This document shows positions 25,281 through 34,262 of a DNA stretch of 64,000 nt, in pieces. Positions within the stretch are counted from its first letter, which is position 1. The number at the start of each line of letters is the position of its first letter. Made by a program: the position numbers and the translations under genes. The notes below the pieces were generated by a model. It had not been told where the DNA came from. It searched no databases and saw only the letters and a program-made list of their open reading frames with translations. Source of the DNA: Poriferisodalis sp965204125 (lineage in GTDB: Bacteria; Actinomycetota; Acidimicrobiia; Acidimicrobiales; Poriferisodalaceae); NCBI RefSeq assembly GCF_965204125.1, contig NZ_OZ241968.1:744001-808000 (forward strand), written 5' to 3'.

Positions 25281-26075
25281 CTAATGAATGACGAGCTTGC
25301 GCTCGGACGGCTCAAGCTGGTCGTAGTTGTGCAGCACCTTGCCGCAGACGAATTTCTGGAACTCGGGCGGATCGCCCAACCCGTGAATGCGGAACTTGCG
25401 CTCGATCAGCTCGGTGTCGGCATCGTTCCACTCACCAGGAACACAGTCGACCCCGAGCGAGGCCACCGTGCCGGCCACGTAGATCTCGCCGTCGTACATC
25501 GAGTCGCCCAGGTTCACGCCCGCGTTGCCGCAGATGATCTGCCGGCCCCGCTGCATCATGAAGCCGGTGTTGATGCCGACGTCGCCGAGCACGATGATCG
25601 TGCCGCCCTTCTGGTCGATGCCGGTGCGGGCGCCCACATCGCCTTTGACGATCAGGTCGCCGCCGCGGATGGCGGCACCGGTCAGCGATCCGGCGCTGCG
25701 CTCGATGGTGACCACGCCCGACATCATGTTCTCGGCCACCGACCAGCCGACGCGCCCGTTGATCGTCACCTCGGGTCCGTCGATGAGCCCGCAGGCGAAC
25801 CAGCCGGGGCTGCCTTCGAAGTGGATGCGGCAGCGCTTCAGGATGCCGACCGCCAGCGAATGCTTGGAAGCCGGGTTCAGGATGGTGACGTCGGTGATGC
25901 CGTCGTCGTAGATGAGCTTGCGCAGCGCCATGTTGATCTGGCGGATCGTCAGATCGGATGCATCGAAGCGAGCCCGGCCGCCCTCGACTTCGACGTTGTC
26001 GGGCATGTCGGCAGTGGGCTCGACCAACCCCCGAGCGTCGTAGGAGACGCCGCTGCGGGAACCTACACCTGCCAC
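25281..26075 (-). CDS. mgsB: N-methylglutamate synthase subunit B (GXGXG beta-helix)
   Basis: A 264-residue protein equal to the C-terminal GXGXG (alpha subunit) domain of glutamate synthase. The right-handed beta-helix is visible as successive G-x-x-x-x-V/I-x-G turns (D-L-I-V-K-G-D-V-G-A-R-T-G, T-I-I-V-L-G-D-V-G-I-N-T-G, Q-I-I-C-G-N-A-G-V-N-L-G, E-I-Y-V-A-G). The GTG start at 26075 overlaps the mgsA end by 13 bases, so the two are coupled. It has no active site of its own and shapes the complex. Confidence 0.87.
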   Translation of the reverse strand: MAGVGSRSGVSYDARGLVEPTADMPDNVEVEGGRARFDASDLTIRQINMALRKLIYDDGITDVTILNPASKHSLAVGILKRCRIHFEGSPGWFACGLIDGPEVTINGRVGWSVAENMMSGVVTIERSAGSLTGAAIRGGDLIVKGDVGARTGIDQKGGTIIVLGDVGINTGFMMQRGRQIICGNAGVNLGDSMYDGEIYVAGTVASLGVDCVPGEWNDADTELIERKFRIHGLGDPPEFQKFVCGKVLHNYDQLEPSERKLVIH

Positions 26076-26992
26076 ACCAGCACCTCCCGCTCGTAGGGAT
26101 CGCGGGTCTCGACCTCGCGCTTCACCAATGACCGGATGGCCACTTCCTCGGTGGCGACGGCCACCAGCGGCTCCGACTCGAACAGCACCAGCGGCTTGGC
26201 CGCCATCTCGTCCTTGGCAACGCCGAGCTGGTTGCCGGTGACGCAGACGTAGGTGAACACGCCGTCGAGATCATCGAGGCTGTGCTTCATGGACGTCTCG
26301 AGCGTCAGGCCGCGGCTCATGTACTCGGCGAGGTACACGGCGATGATCTCCGAATCGCACTCGCTCTGGAAGCGGTGGCCGTGCTGCTCGAGGCGGCGGC
26401 GCCACTGGTGGTAGTTGGTGAGCTGGCCGTTGTGCACCACCGCCACGTCGGCGAACGGGTAGGCCCAGTAGGGGTGCGCGCTTGCGAGATCCACCTCGGA
26501 CTCGGTGGCCATGCGCACGTGGCCGATGCCGTGCGTGCCCTGGAACGAGCCCAGGTTGTACTGGTCGCTCACGGTGGCGGCGTCGCCCAGGTCCTTGATG
26601 ATCTCCAGCGAGCTGCCCAGCGACAGCACCTCGCAGCCGGGAACGTCTTCGAGGTAGTCGGCCAGGGCCTTGAGATCGCCGCCGTAGCGGATGGTGGCCC
26701 GGAAGGCGTACCCGGTCTCGCTGGTGACCGTGGCCACCTCGGCACCGATCTTGGCCAGGCGGCTCTCCACCTCGGCCCGGTTGCGTTCGAGGCGCTCGGC
26801 CATGCCGATGCCCGTGCTCTTGTTGGGCTCGGCCAGCACGAACCGGATCACGACCAGGTCGTCGGCCGGTCCGTACACGGCGTAGCCGGTGGAATCGGGC
26901 CCCCGGTGCTTCATCGATTGGAGCATCGCGGTGAGCTCTGCCCCGATGTCGGCGGTTCCGTCGCGGTGGATCACTCCGGCTATGCCGCACAT
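26063..26992 (-). CDS. mgsA: N-methylglutamate synthase subunit A (class II glutamine amidotransferase)
   Basis: A 309-residue Ntn-type amidotransferase domain with the nucleophilic cysteine at residue 2 (M-C-G-I-A-G-V-I). Other class II features are K-H-R-G-P-D-S-T-G-Y (~28-37), H-V-R-M-A-T-E (~155), H-N-G-Q-L-T-N-Y (~186) and S-E-C-D-S-E-I-I (~208). In NMG pathway clusters this subunit supplies or transfers the glutamyl/amide group. It lies 84 bases downstream of gmaS. Alternative: the GlxB subunit of an uncharacterised Glx complex; gmaS next door makes the Mgs reading better. Confidence 0.88.
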   Translation of the reverse strand: MCGIAGVIHRDGTADIGAELTAMLQSMKHRGPDSTGYAVYGPADDLVVIRFVLAEPNKSTGIGMAERLERNRAEVESRLAKIGAEVATVTSETGYAFRATIRYGGDLKALADYLEDVPGCEVLSLGSSLEIIKDLGDAATVSDQYNLGSFQGTHGIGHVRMATESEVDLASAHPYWAYPFADVAVVHNGQLTNYHQWRRRLEQHGHRFQSECDSEIIAVYLAEYMSRGLTLETSMKHSLDDLDGVFTYVCVTGNQLGVAKDEMAAKPLVLFESEPLVAVATEEVAIRSLVKREVETRDPYEREVLVWQV

Positions 26993-27076
26993 ATTGCGTC
27001 CCCCTTCGTGGGTGCGTGTGTTCTGGCTCGTTGCGTCGTTGAGGCCAGCCCCGCGGAAGCCAGGGCAGGCCGGCGG

Positions 27077-28477
27077 TCAGGGCAGGACGTCGAGGTACTC
27101 CTCTACGTCCCAGTCGGAAACGGTGTGCAGGAACCGCTCCCACTCGTCGGTCTTGTAGTGCATGAACACCCGATACATCTCGCCGGGCAGGGCCGACTTG
27201 ATGACTTCGTCCGCGTCGAACGCAGCGAGGGCCTCGCCGAGGGTGAGCGGGATCTTTTCCACGTCCTTGCCCGACTCCACGGCCTCATAGATGTTGCGTT
27301 CTTCGGGCGGACCCGGGTCGAGGCTGCGGTCGAGGCCGTCGTCCATGGCCATCAAGAGTCCCGCGAAGGACAGGTGTGGGTTGACCGAGCTGTCCGCCGT
27401 TCGGTACTCGAAGCGGCCCGGCGCGCTGATCCGCAGAGCGGTCGTGCGGTTCTGGAAGCCCCAGTCTGCGAAGACCGGCGCCCAGAAGCCGGTGTCCCAC
27501 AGCCTCCGGTAGGAGTTGACCGTCGGCGCGCTGAGGCAGGTGAGACCTCGGACGTGCTCGAGAATGCCGCCGATGGCCTTCATGCCGACGGGGCCGGGCA
27601 GCTGAGGATTGTCACTCTCGGGCATGAACTTGTTGTTGCCTTCGGAATCCCACAGCGAGATGTTGTGGTGACACCCGTTGGCCGACACGCCCATGAACGG
27701 CTTCGGCATGAAGCACGGGAACGCGCCTAGCTCGCGGCCGACCTGCTTGCACACCTGGCGGTAGGTGGTGAGCCGGTCGGCAGTGAGCTCGGCCCGGTCG
27801 AATTGGAAGTTCAGCTCGAGCTGGCCTGGGGCGTCCTCGTGGTCGCCCTGGATCATTTCCAGCCCCATCGCCGAGCAGTATTCGATCACCCTGTGGATGA
27901 GGGGCTGCAGCTCGGCGAACTGGTCGATGTGGTAGCAGTTCGGCTTGGTCATGCCCTCCACGGTCGGCTTGCCGTCTGCATCAGCCTTGAGCCACATCAT
28001 CTCGGGCTCGCAGCCGGCCCGCAGGTGCAGCCCGTGCTTGGCCTCGAAGTCGGCGTGCAGTCGCCGCAGGTTGCCCCGGCAGTCGGAGGTGAGGAAGGCC
28101 CCGCCGTCTACCTCTTCCTCGCGGCCCCGGAAGAGGGTGCACCAGACTCGTGCTGTCTTCGGATCCCACGGCAGCGGCATGAACGTCTCGGGCTCGCCGA
28201 TGCCCACGAGCTCGCGAGCCTCGGGGCCGTAGCCGATGTAGTTGCCGTGACGGTCGATGAAGAGATTGGCGGTGGAGCCGTAGACGAGCTGGAAGCCCTT
28301 GCGGGCGATCATTCCGAAGTGCTTGGCTGGGATGCCCTTGCCCATGATCCGGCCGGTGACCGACACGAACTGGCAGTAGAGGTACTGGATGCCGTCGGCC
28401 TCAATCTGGCGCTCGACTTCGGCAATCTGTTCCTCGCGACCGTCGGCTTCGACGAACTTCTCAAGATCGGTGGCCAT
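27077..28477 (-). CDS. gmaS: gamma-glutamylmethylamide synthetase (type III glutamine-synthetase family)
   Basis: A 466-residue GS-family ligase predicted to join methylamine to glutamate with ATP. The start at 28477 follows a GGGGGAG site; an ATG six codons upstream is less good. Catalytic-domain motifs: A-G-C-E-P-E-M-M-W (~145), the E-x-D-H-E-D-A-P-G-Q-L-E-L-N-F stretch (~220-235), F-M-P-K-P-F-M-G-V-S-A-N-G-C-H-H-N-I-S-L (~265-285), and N-S-Y-R-R-L ... R-I-S-A-P-G-R-F-E-Y-R (~330-370). The C-terminal H-Y-K-T-D-E-W-E-R-F ... Y-L-D matches the GmaS group. Location at the head of mgsABC is the classic context. An ordinary type III GS is the alternative. Confidence 0.9.
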   Translation of the reverse strand: MATDLEKFVEADGREEQIAEVERQIEADGIQYLYCQFVSVTGRIMGKGIPAKHFGMIARKGFQLVYGSTANLFIDRHGNYIGYGPEARELVGIGEPETFMPLPWDPKTARVWCTLFRGREEEVDGGAFLTSDCRGNLRRLHADFEAKHGLHLRAGCEPEMMWLKADADGKPTVEGMTKPNCYHIDQFAELQPLIHRVIEYCSAMGLEMIQGDHEDAPGQLELNFQFDRAELTADRLTTYRQVCKQVGRELGAFPCFMPKPFMGVSANGCHHNISLWDSEGNNKFMPESDNPQLPGPVGMKAIGGILEHVRGLTCLSAPTVNSYRRLWDTGFWAPVFADWGFQNRTTALRISAPGRFEYRTADSSVNPHLSFAGLLMAMDDGLDRSLDPGPPEERNIYEAVESGKDVEKIPLTLGEALAAFDADEVIKSALPGEMYRVFMHYKTDEWERFLHTVSDWDVEEYLDVLP

Positions 28478-28679
28478 TGCTCCCCCTATCGGCATGGCTT
28501 ATTGGATTCATGCGAACCGTAACGCCCCGCGAATTGTGCCTCGGCACACCCGCTTGCGGACGCGTCCAAGCCGCACCGCAACCTAGCACATTGTCCGAGA
28601 TGATGTCTAACGTGAGTAGCGGCTCTTTCCTCACAGTAGAGCTAACGCGCGGCGCTGATCGCTGCCCCAAGACACGCTC

Positions 28680-30686
28680 TCACTGGATGCCTAGCTGCGA
28701 TTTGCGCTCTCGGGCGTAGCTGGTGATGAGCTGATCGGCGGTCAGCCCGATGACTGCCACGTTGAAGCCGGCAACCAGCCCCTCTCCGACGAGGGCCTGC
28801 TCGGTGCGGGCGAGGAGGATCTCGTCGCCGAGACCGTCAATTCCCCCGATGAACGCCGAAATGATCACGAGCAGCAGCCCGAACAAGAGCACCTGGTTCA
28901 TGCCCAGCATGATCTCGGGAAATGCCATCGGGAACCTGACCTTGCGGAGCACCTGCCAGCGAGTGCAGCCCGACATCTCGGCGGCTTCGACCATGTCCGG
29001 GGGAACGTTGCGCAGGCCGAGCATCGTGTAGCGCACTGCGGGCACCGTCGCGTAGATCACGATGGCCGTGAGCGCAGCCACGGGCCCTACCCGGAAGAGC
29101 ATGACCACCGGGATCAGGTAGATGAACGACGGCAGCACCTGGAACGTGTCGAGCACCACCTGCACCGAGGCGTAGCGGCGCGGCGATGTCGAGGCGAACA
29201 CCCCGATGGGCACGCCGATGACCACGCTCACGATCAGGGCCGCCACGACCAGGTAGAGCGTCTCCATCGACTCGATCCAGAAGCCGGAGAACGCCAGGTA
29301 GGCAACGAAGAGCGACACGATCCCGGCGAGCTTCCATCCGCCGAAGCGCCAGCCCACCGCCGCAACCAGCGCGAGCAGCCCGATCCATGGCAGCGATCCG
29401 AAGCCGTCGCGCATCGGAAAGAGGATCTCCAGGATCATGAAGTCGCGGAAGTACCCGAGCGGTGTCTTGAGGTTGAGCTGCACCCAGTCGACGAGCCATT
29501 CCCATGCCGGAGCGGTGCTGACGGTCCAGCTCTTCGGCAGCACCTGTGCGTGGCTGGTGACCTGGGCCAGAGCAGTCCCGGCAGCGGCAACGGCTGCACC
29601 CGCGACCCAGAACGGGTGGCGTGCCAGCCACGACTTCGACAGGTCGACGTGCTCTGGCCGCCGCGCTCCCATGGCCTGGCTCAGCCGGTCGAGCATGATC
29701 GCCATCAGCACGATCGCCACGCCGTATTCCAGGGCCTTGCCGATCCGCAGGCTCTGCAGGAAATTGAGCAGCGGCAGGCCCAAGCCGCGGGTGCCGACGA
29801 ACGACGCCAGCACGGTCATGCCGAAGCACTGCATCAGCACCTGGTTCACGCCCACCAACAGCTGCGGTCGTGCTGCGGGCATCTCCACCTTCCACAGCAT
29901 CTGCCACCGTGTGCAGCCCGATGTGAGTCCCGCCTCCCGCACCTCGGTGGGCACCGTCTGCAGGCCCAGCAGCGTCAGTCGGGCCATCGGGGGAACGGCG
30001 AACAGGATCGTGGCGATCGCGCCGGCCTCGTCGCCGATCCCGATGAACACCGAGATCGGCAGCAGGTACGAGAAGTGCGGCATCGACTGCATCACGTTGA
30101 GCACCGGAACCAGCAGTCCCTCGAACCACTTCGCCTTCGCCGCCGCCAGGCCCGCCGCCCAGCCGAAGAAGGCCGCCAGCGGTGCGACCACCACCACGAT
30201 CGACAGCGTGATCATGGAGTCGTCCCAGATATCGAAGACCGCCAGATAGAGCGAGCAGCAGCCGGCCAGCAGCGCCAACCGCCAGCCGCCGAGCTTGGCG
30301 CCCGCCACGGTGAACAGGCCGACCAGCACCACCCAGGGAACCGCGCCTATGCCGAACGGGCCGTCTCCCGCGATCAGGAGCTGCTCGCTGATATCGAGCG
30401 GGTACTCCAGCCAGCCCGAGACAGTGCGCGTGACGTCCTTGACGTTGAACAGCCCGAACAGCTGCTCGTTCTTGAGGTGCAGCAGGGCCTCGTTCGCCCA
30501 GTCGGGAAGGAATCGGAAATCGCCCAGCTTCGACAGGAAGTCCGGGAAGAGGCCCGGCGCTGCTTGGTGGAACACCTGGATGGCGAGATAGGGCGACACC
30601 AGCAGCAGGGCGATACGCCAGCCCCGCAAGCGACGGATCCGCTCCAGGAGGCTCTGTGGCGCAGCCGGCTCGGCAATGGTGGACAT
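28680..30686 (-). CDS. tmoW: ABC transporter permease with two fused permease domains (TmoW-like)
   Basis: A 668-residue inner-membrane permease of the glycine-betaine/TMAO (OpuA-type) importer family. It is an internal duplication: each half carries an EAA loop contacting the ATPase (E-A-G-L-T-S-G-C-T-R-W-Q at ~265 and E-A-A-E-M-S-G-C-T-R-W-Q at ~595), within two sets of about six membrane helices. The ATG at 30686 overlaps the ATPase stop (TGATG). With a TmoX-like lipoprotein and tdm/tmm nearby, uptake of TMAO or another methylated amine is likely. Glycine betaine or choline cannot be excluded. Confidence 0.82.
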   Translation of the reverse strand: MSTIAEPAAPQSLLERIRRLRGWRIALLLVSPYLAIQVFHQAAPGLFPDFLSKLGDFRFLPDWANEALLHLKNEQLFGLFNVKDVTRTVSGWLEYPLDISEQLLIAGDGPFGIGAVPWVVLVGLFTVAGAKLGGWRLALLAGCCSLYLAVFDIWDDSMITLSIVVVVAPLAAFFGWAAGLAAAKAKWFEGLLVPVLNVMQSMPHFSYLLPISVFIGIGDEAGAIATILFAVPPMARLTLLGLQTVPTEVREAGLTSGCTRWQMLWKVEMPAARPQLLVGVNQVLMQCFGMTVLASFVGTRGLGLPLLNFLQSLRIGKALEYGVAIVLMAIMLDRLSQAMGARRPEHVDLSKSWLARHPFWVAGAAVAAAGTALAQVTSHAQVLPKSWTVSTAPAWEWLVDWVQLNLKTPLGYFRDFMILEILFPMRDGFGSLPWIGLLALVAAVGWRFGGWKLAGIVSLFVAYLAFSGFWIESMETLYLVVAALIVSVVIGVPIGVFASTSPRRYASVQVVLDTFQVLPSFIYLIPVVMLFRVGPVAALTAIVIYATVPAVRYTMLGLRNVPPDMVEAAEMSGCTRWQVLRKVRFPMAFPEIMLGMNQVLLFGLLLVIISAFIGGIDGLGDEILLARTEQALVGEGLVAGFNVAVIGLTADQLITSYARERKSQLGIQ

Positions 30687-31732
30687 CAGCCGGAGGTGCC
30701 GCCCTCGGAGGTGTGATTGCCCCAAATGGCATCGATGACTGCGTCGCGCCCGAGGCTGCCAGCCACCGCGCCCCCGGCGTCGACGACTCTCAGCGGCTCC
30801 TGGCCGGCCAGCACCTGTGCAGCAATGTCGCGCAGCACTGCGTCCACCTCGACAGTCGGCGCATCGGGCGAGGCGTCGGCGATGTCGCCCATCACGCTGC
30901 CGGCGGTGAGGATCCGGTCTCGCTGGACGTCACGTGCAAAGGCGCGCACGTAGTCGGTGGCGGGCTGGGTCACCAGGTCTTCGGCACGGCCGATCTGCAC
31001 GATCTGGCCCTCATAGAGAATGGCAATCCGGTCCGCGAGACGGATCGCTTCGCTGAAGTCGTGGGTGATGAAGACGATCGTCTTGTGCAACACCGACTGC
31101 AGCCGAAGAAACTCGTCCTGCATCTCGCGCCGGATCAGCGGATCAAGCGCAGAGAAGGGTTCATCCAGGAACCAGACGTCGGGCTCCACAGCCAGCGAGC
31201 GCCCGATGCCCACCCGCTGCTGCTGGCCGCCCGAGAGCTCCCGTGGGTAGTAGCCACCCCGTCCCTCGAGTCCCACCAGCGTGAGGATCTCGTCGGCCCT
31301 GGCCCGGCGCGTCGCCCCGTCGACACCCTGCACCTCCAGCGGGAACACGATGTTCTCGGCCACCGTCCGGTGGGGGAACAGCGCGAAGTGCTGGAACACC
31401 ATGCCCATGCGGTGACGCCGCAGTTCGATCAGCTCACGGCTCGATGCTGCGAGCAGGTCGATGCCCGCAAAGTGGACCGATCCCGAAGTCGGCTCGATCA
31501 AGCGCGAGAGACAGCGCACCAGCGTCGACTTGCCGGAGCCGCTCAGGCCCATCAGAACGAGGATCTCCCCCGGCATCACATCGAGACTCGCCGCCACCAC
31601 CGCCGGGATGTAGCCGGCGCCTTTGACGGCGTCCACGGACGGTGCTCCGTCGTGGCGCTCGAGGAATTTCTCGGGGTCGGGGCCGTACAGCTTCCACACG
31701 TCACGGCACGAGATCACAGCGTCACTGTTCAC
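30686..31732 (-). CDS. tmoV: ABC transporter ATP-binding protein (ProV/TmoV-like)
   Basis: A 348-residue ATPase. Walker A is G-L-S-G-S-G-K-S-T (~60-68), the signature is L-S-G-G-Q-Q-Q-R (~165), Walker B is V-W-F-L-D-E-P-F-S-A-L-D, and the H-loop is F-I-T-H-D-F. As in ProV-type subunits, a long insert precedes Walker A (~15-45) and a C-terminal regulatory part (~255-348) follows, but CBS motifs are weak. The GTG at 31732 is preferred; the longer frame to 31837 is proline/charge-rich and lacks homology-like features. Downstream overlap with the permease supports one transcript. Confidence 0.84.
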   Translation of the reverse strand: MNSDAVISCRDVWKLYGPDPEKFLERHDGAPSVDAVKGAGYIPAVVAASLDVMPGEILVLMGLSGSGKSTLVRCLSRLIEPTSGSVHFAGIDLLAASSRELIELRRHRMGMVFQHFALFPHRTVAENIVFPLEVQGVDGATRRARADEILTLVGLEGRGGYYPRELSGGQQQRVGIGRSLAVEPDVWFLDEPFSALDPLIRREMQDEFLRLQSVLHKTIVFITHDFSEAIRLADRIAILYEGQIVQIGRAEDLVTQPATDYVRAFARDVQRDRILTAGSVMGDIADASPDAPTVEVDAVLRDIAAQVLAGQEPLRVVDAGGAVAGSLGRDAVIDAIWGNHTSEGGTSG

Positions 31733-31822
31733 GACGGCTCCATCCCTGCCTCCCGCAAAGAAACATCCGGGCGCGGAATCCGAATGCAACGGCCGCGCGT
31801 CATGGTCGCTGACGGCGCAGCC

Positions 31823-31885
31823 GGCGGGGAAGTCCACCGCTCACGAGACCCGGCAGATCCCGAGGTCGCGGAGTCCTTCCCCGCC
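31823..31885 (-). terminator. intercistronic hairpin between tmoX and tmoV
   Basis: Ten-base perfect arms, GGCGGGGAAG (31823-31832) and CTTCCCCGCC (31876-31885), with a 43-base loop, in the ~196-bp gap after the binding-protein gene. A smaller CCTCC-CT-GGAGG hairpin lies beside it. Such gaps often hold attenuators that keep binding-protein mRNA above permease mRNA. Function is inferred. Confidence 0.4.
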
Positions 31886-31928
31886 AACCACCTCCAGGGA
31901 GGAGATCTTTGCTCTTCCGCCCTCGTTC

Positions 31929-32975
31929 TCAGCCGTCGATCCAGCTGCGCCAGAGGTCCTCGTTGGCGGCCAGCCACTCCTGTGCGGCCTCGGACGCTTC
32001 CTTGCCGTCCACGTCCACCGCAGCGGCCATGGCTGCCAGCATCGGGTTGGTGAAGTCCATGCGCTGCACGATGGCGGCTGCCGTCGGCCACTTCTCCGGG
32101 AAGTGGATGCCCACGCCGGTCTTGAGGTAGCCGTCCGCGGGGTTGCCACAGTCGTGGGTCAGCTCGGAGTTGATGCCCCACTCGGGATCGGTACGGCATT
32201 CATCCTCGAATGTCGGGAACTCGATGAACTTGCCCTCGTAGACGGCTTCCACGAAGTTCGGTGTCCAGTTGAACAGCACGATCGGCGTGTTGTCCGCCGA
32301 TGCGGCGTCCAGCTCGGCCCACAGCGTCGCTGCAGAACCGGCGTTGATCACCTCGAAGTTCATGCCGAGGCCCTCGACGCGCTCCTCGTCGCCCTTGAGC
32401 CAGTCCACCGGTCCGCCCAGGAAGCGGCCCTTGTCGCCGGTCTCTGCTGTGGCGAACAGGTGGGCGCAGTCGTTCAGCGCTTGCCAATCGGGCAGGCCGG
32501 GGCACTGCTCCTCGACATAGATCGGGTACCACCATTCCTCACGCGTCACCGCGTTGTGGGTTGCCCAATCCAGCACGCAGCCGGCGTCGACCTGTTCCTG
32601 GAAGGCGACGCCGAAGGCGCCCTCCCAGACCTCATGCACCAACTCGATGTCGCCATCGCACATCGACTGGTACACCACTTGGCTGTCCGACGGTACGTAC
32701 TCCACCGAGAAGCCGGCCTCCTCCAGAATGCCGCCGACAACCTCGGCGCCGACGAGCTGGCTCGACCAGTTGTGCAGCGGGATCCGGATCGGATCAGACG
32801 AATCCGCCATCTCTTCCTCGGCCGGCTCGGGCGCTTCGGTCGCAGCCGGCGCTTCGGTCGCAGCTGGCGCTTCGGTCGCGGCAGGCGCGGCCTCGTCGTC
32901 ATCGTCGCTCGCGCAAGCTGATGCCAGCAGAGCAAGCGCCAGCAGCGTCATTGCTGCTGTTCGTAAACGGGACAT
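31929..32975 (-). CDS. tmoX: substrate-binding lipoprotein (OpuAC/TmoX-like)
   Basis: A 348-residue exported lipoprotein. The lipobox L-A-S-A-C puts the lipidated cysteine at residue 21. A ~35-residue acidic linker with three copies of A-A-T-E-A-P follows, then the OpuAC fold (~60-345). Aromatic residues able to cage a quaternary or N-oxide head group are evident (L-H-N-W-S-S-Q, R-E-E-W-W-Y-P, F-N-W-T-P-N). It is the first gene of the importer unit with an AACTGGAGGAACCC leader. TMAO is the preferred ligand given tdm and tmm; betaine or choline are alternatives. Confidence 0.82.
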   Translation of the reverse strand: MSRLRTAAMTLLALALLASACASDDDDEAAPAATEAPAATEAPAATEAPEPAEEEMADSSDPIRIPLHNWSSQLVGAEVVGGILEEAGFSVEYVPSDSQVVYQSMCDGDIELVHEVWEGAFGVAFQEQVDAGCVLDWATHNAVTREEWWYPIYVEEQCPGLPDWQALNDCAHLFATAETGDKGRFLGGPVDWLKGDEERVEGLGMNFEVINAGSAATLWAELDAASADNTPIVLFNWTPNFVEAVYEGKFIEFPTFEDECRTDPEWGINSELTHDCGNPADGYLKTGVGIHFPEKWPTAAAIVQRMDFTNPMLAAMAAAVDVDGKEASEAAQEWLAANEDLWRSWIDG

Positions 32976-33073
32976 GGGTTCCTCCAGTTCAAGGTTGTGT
33001 CAGTAGGACTTCGGCTACAGCCGTGTCGTTGCGAGCGAGGGGCCGTCTCGCTGATCCGATTCCCCGTCCCGCC

Positions 33074-33103
33074 ACTATCTAGTAGTCGGGACAACTAGAT
33101 AGT
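33074..33103. promoter_or_regulatory. perfect 10-bp inverted repeat upstream of tmoX
   Basis: Arms ACTATCTAGT (33074-33083) and ACTAGATAGT (33094-33103) are exact reverse complements with a 10-base spacer, so half-site centres are 20 bp apart. It lies ~100 bp upstream of tmoX and ~21 bp before the divergent L,D-transpeptidase-like gene, in an AT-rich patch within GC-rich DNA. It looks like an operator for a dimeric regulator. Confidence 0.5.
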
Positions 33104-33123
33104 TTTCGTCACGTTAGTGCAAG

Positions 33124-34215
33124 GTGGAACCACACGAAACCGCGGGGAGCGCACAATGGCGTCTTGTCAGAACGGGAACACCTGCCGTACTCTCGCAATG
33201 CGTGCTCGTTTCGAACACGCCGTGGCGCACTCTCGTCACGTTGCTCCTCGCGGCAGCGATGCTCGCCGTGCTGCCCCTCCATCACGCCTCCGCGGCCAGC
33301 CGGTTCAGCGATCTCGGCGCAGAGCCGAGCCAGCTGTGGCACGCCGAGTTCGATGCGTCCTGGTCGCTCGACAGCATCACCAAGGCCGTCGATGCTGCTG
33401 ACCAGCCTGCTCGCCGGCCGCCGTCGACCGTCATCCTGGGAGCGGGCGAGTACCTGTCGGTCGGTCAGTCGGCGGTCTCGCCGAACGGCTGGTACGAGCT
33501 GAGGCTGGAACCGGATGGCCAGCTGGTGCTCCGCGTCACCGACCCGCAGCTGGGTCCCGACGGCACGCTGTGGTCGACGGCGGGCGCCGAATCGGCAATG
33601 CCGCTGCTGCTGATGCGCAGCAACGGCGAACTTGCCGTGTACAACGCCTCTGACCCCGGATTCCTGGACTCAGCGGCCAACAGCGACCTGGCCAAGCTGT
33701 GGAGCGCCGACACCCGCAGCGAGTCAGGTGCCGGGCTCCGGCTGTACGACGACGGCACCTTGGCCGTGGTCACGCCCCAAGGAGACGTGCTCTGGCAGGG
33801 CGGCAATTCGGTGCCCGACGTCGGGCTCGCGGGGCACCGCCACATCATCTACGACCGGGGCGAGCAGTGGGTTTGGCTGGTCGACGCCGACGGGACTGTC
33901 GTCGACAACTATCCGGTCAGCGGTCATCCCGAGTCGCCGGAGCCAGGCCGCTATGCGGTCACCTCGAAGTCAGAAGATGCGATCTCCTACAACTGGCTGG
34001 TCACGATGCACCACATGGTGCGGTTCACGACGGATGCCGATGATGACTGGATCGGCTTCCATTCGATTCCCCGAGGTTGGCAGGACATGCCGGTGCAAAC
34101 CGAGGCAGAGCTCGGTGAGGCCCTGTCATTGGGCTGCATCCGTCAACGAGACGACAAGGCAGAGCGCTTGTACCAGTGGGCGCCGATCGGCACTCCCGTC
34201 GTGGTGCTTGCCTGA
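33124..34215 (+). CDS. secreted B-lectin-like + L,D-transpeptidase (YkuD-like) protein
   Basis: An up to 363-residue exported protein; the GTG at 33124 is the longest start, and an internal GTG ~27 codons later would place the signal helix (T-L-V-T-L-L-L-A-A-A-M-L-A-V-L, A-S-A-A-S cleavage) right at the N-terminus. Residues ~100-230 show bulb-lectin-like repeats (G-E-Y-L-S-V-G-Q-S ... L-R-L-E-P-D-G-Q-L-V-L ... L-W-S-T-A-G). The C-terminal ~130 residues resemble a YkuD domain: H-I-I-Y-D-R ... Y-P-V-S-G-H-P ... I-G-F-H-S-I-P ... L-S-L-G-C-I-R, with the catalytic His/Ser-x-G-Cys-x-R pattern. It probably crosslinks or anchors cell-wall peptide stems. Confidence 0.72.
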   Translation: MEPHETAGSAQWRLVRTGTPAVLSQCVLVSNTPWRTLVTLLLAAAMLAVLPLHHASAASRFSDLGAEPSQLWHAEFDASWSLDSITKAVDAADQPARRPPSTVILGAGEYLSVGQSAVSPNGWYELRLEPDGQLVLRVTDPQLGPDGTLWSTAGAESAMPLLLMRSNGELAVYNASDPGFLDSAANSDLAKLWSADTRSESGAGLRLYDDGTLAVVTPQGDVLWQGGNSVPDVGLAGHRHIIYDRGEQWVWLVDADGTVVDNYPVSGHPESPEPGRYAVTSKSEDAISYNWLVTMHHMVRFTTDADDDWIGFHSIPRGWQDMPVQTEAELGEALSLGCIRQRDDKAERLYQWAPIGTPVVVLA

Positions 34216-34262
34216 TCGTTGCTGCGCAGCGCCGTCGGCAGGTTCCGGATGGAGCGGCCGGC

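Noticed and set aside
27077..28477. An ordinary housekeeping glutamine synthetase.
   Set aside because: The sequence is of the type III/GmaS group and heads an mgsABC operon near tmm and tdm, so methylamine is the better substrate.
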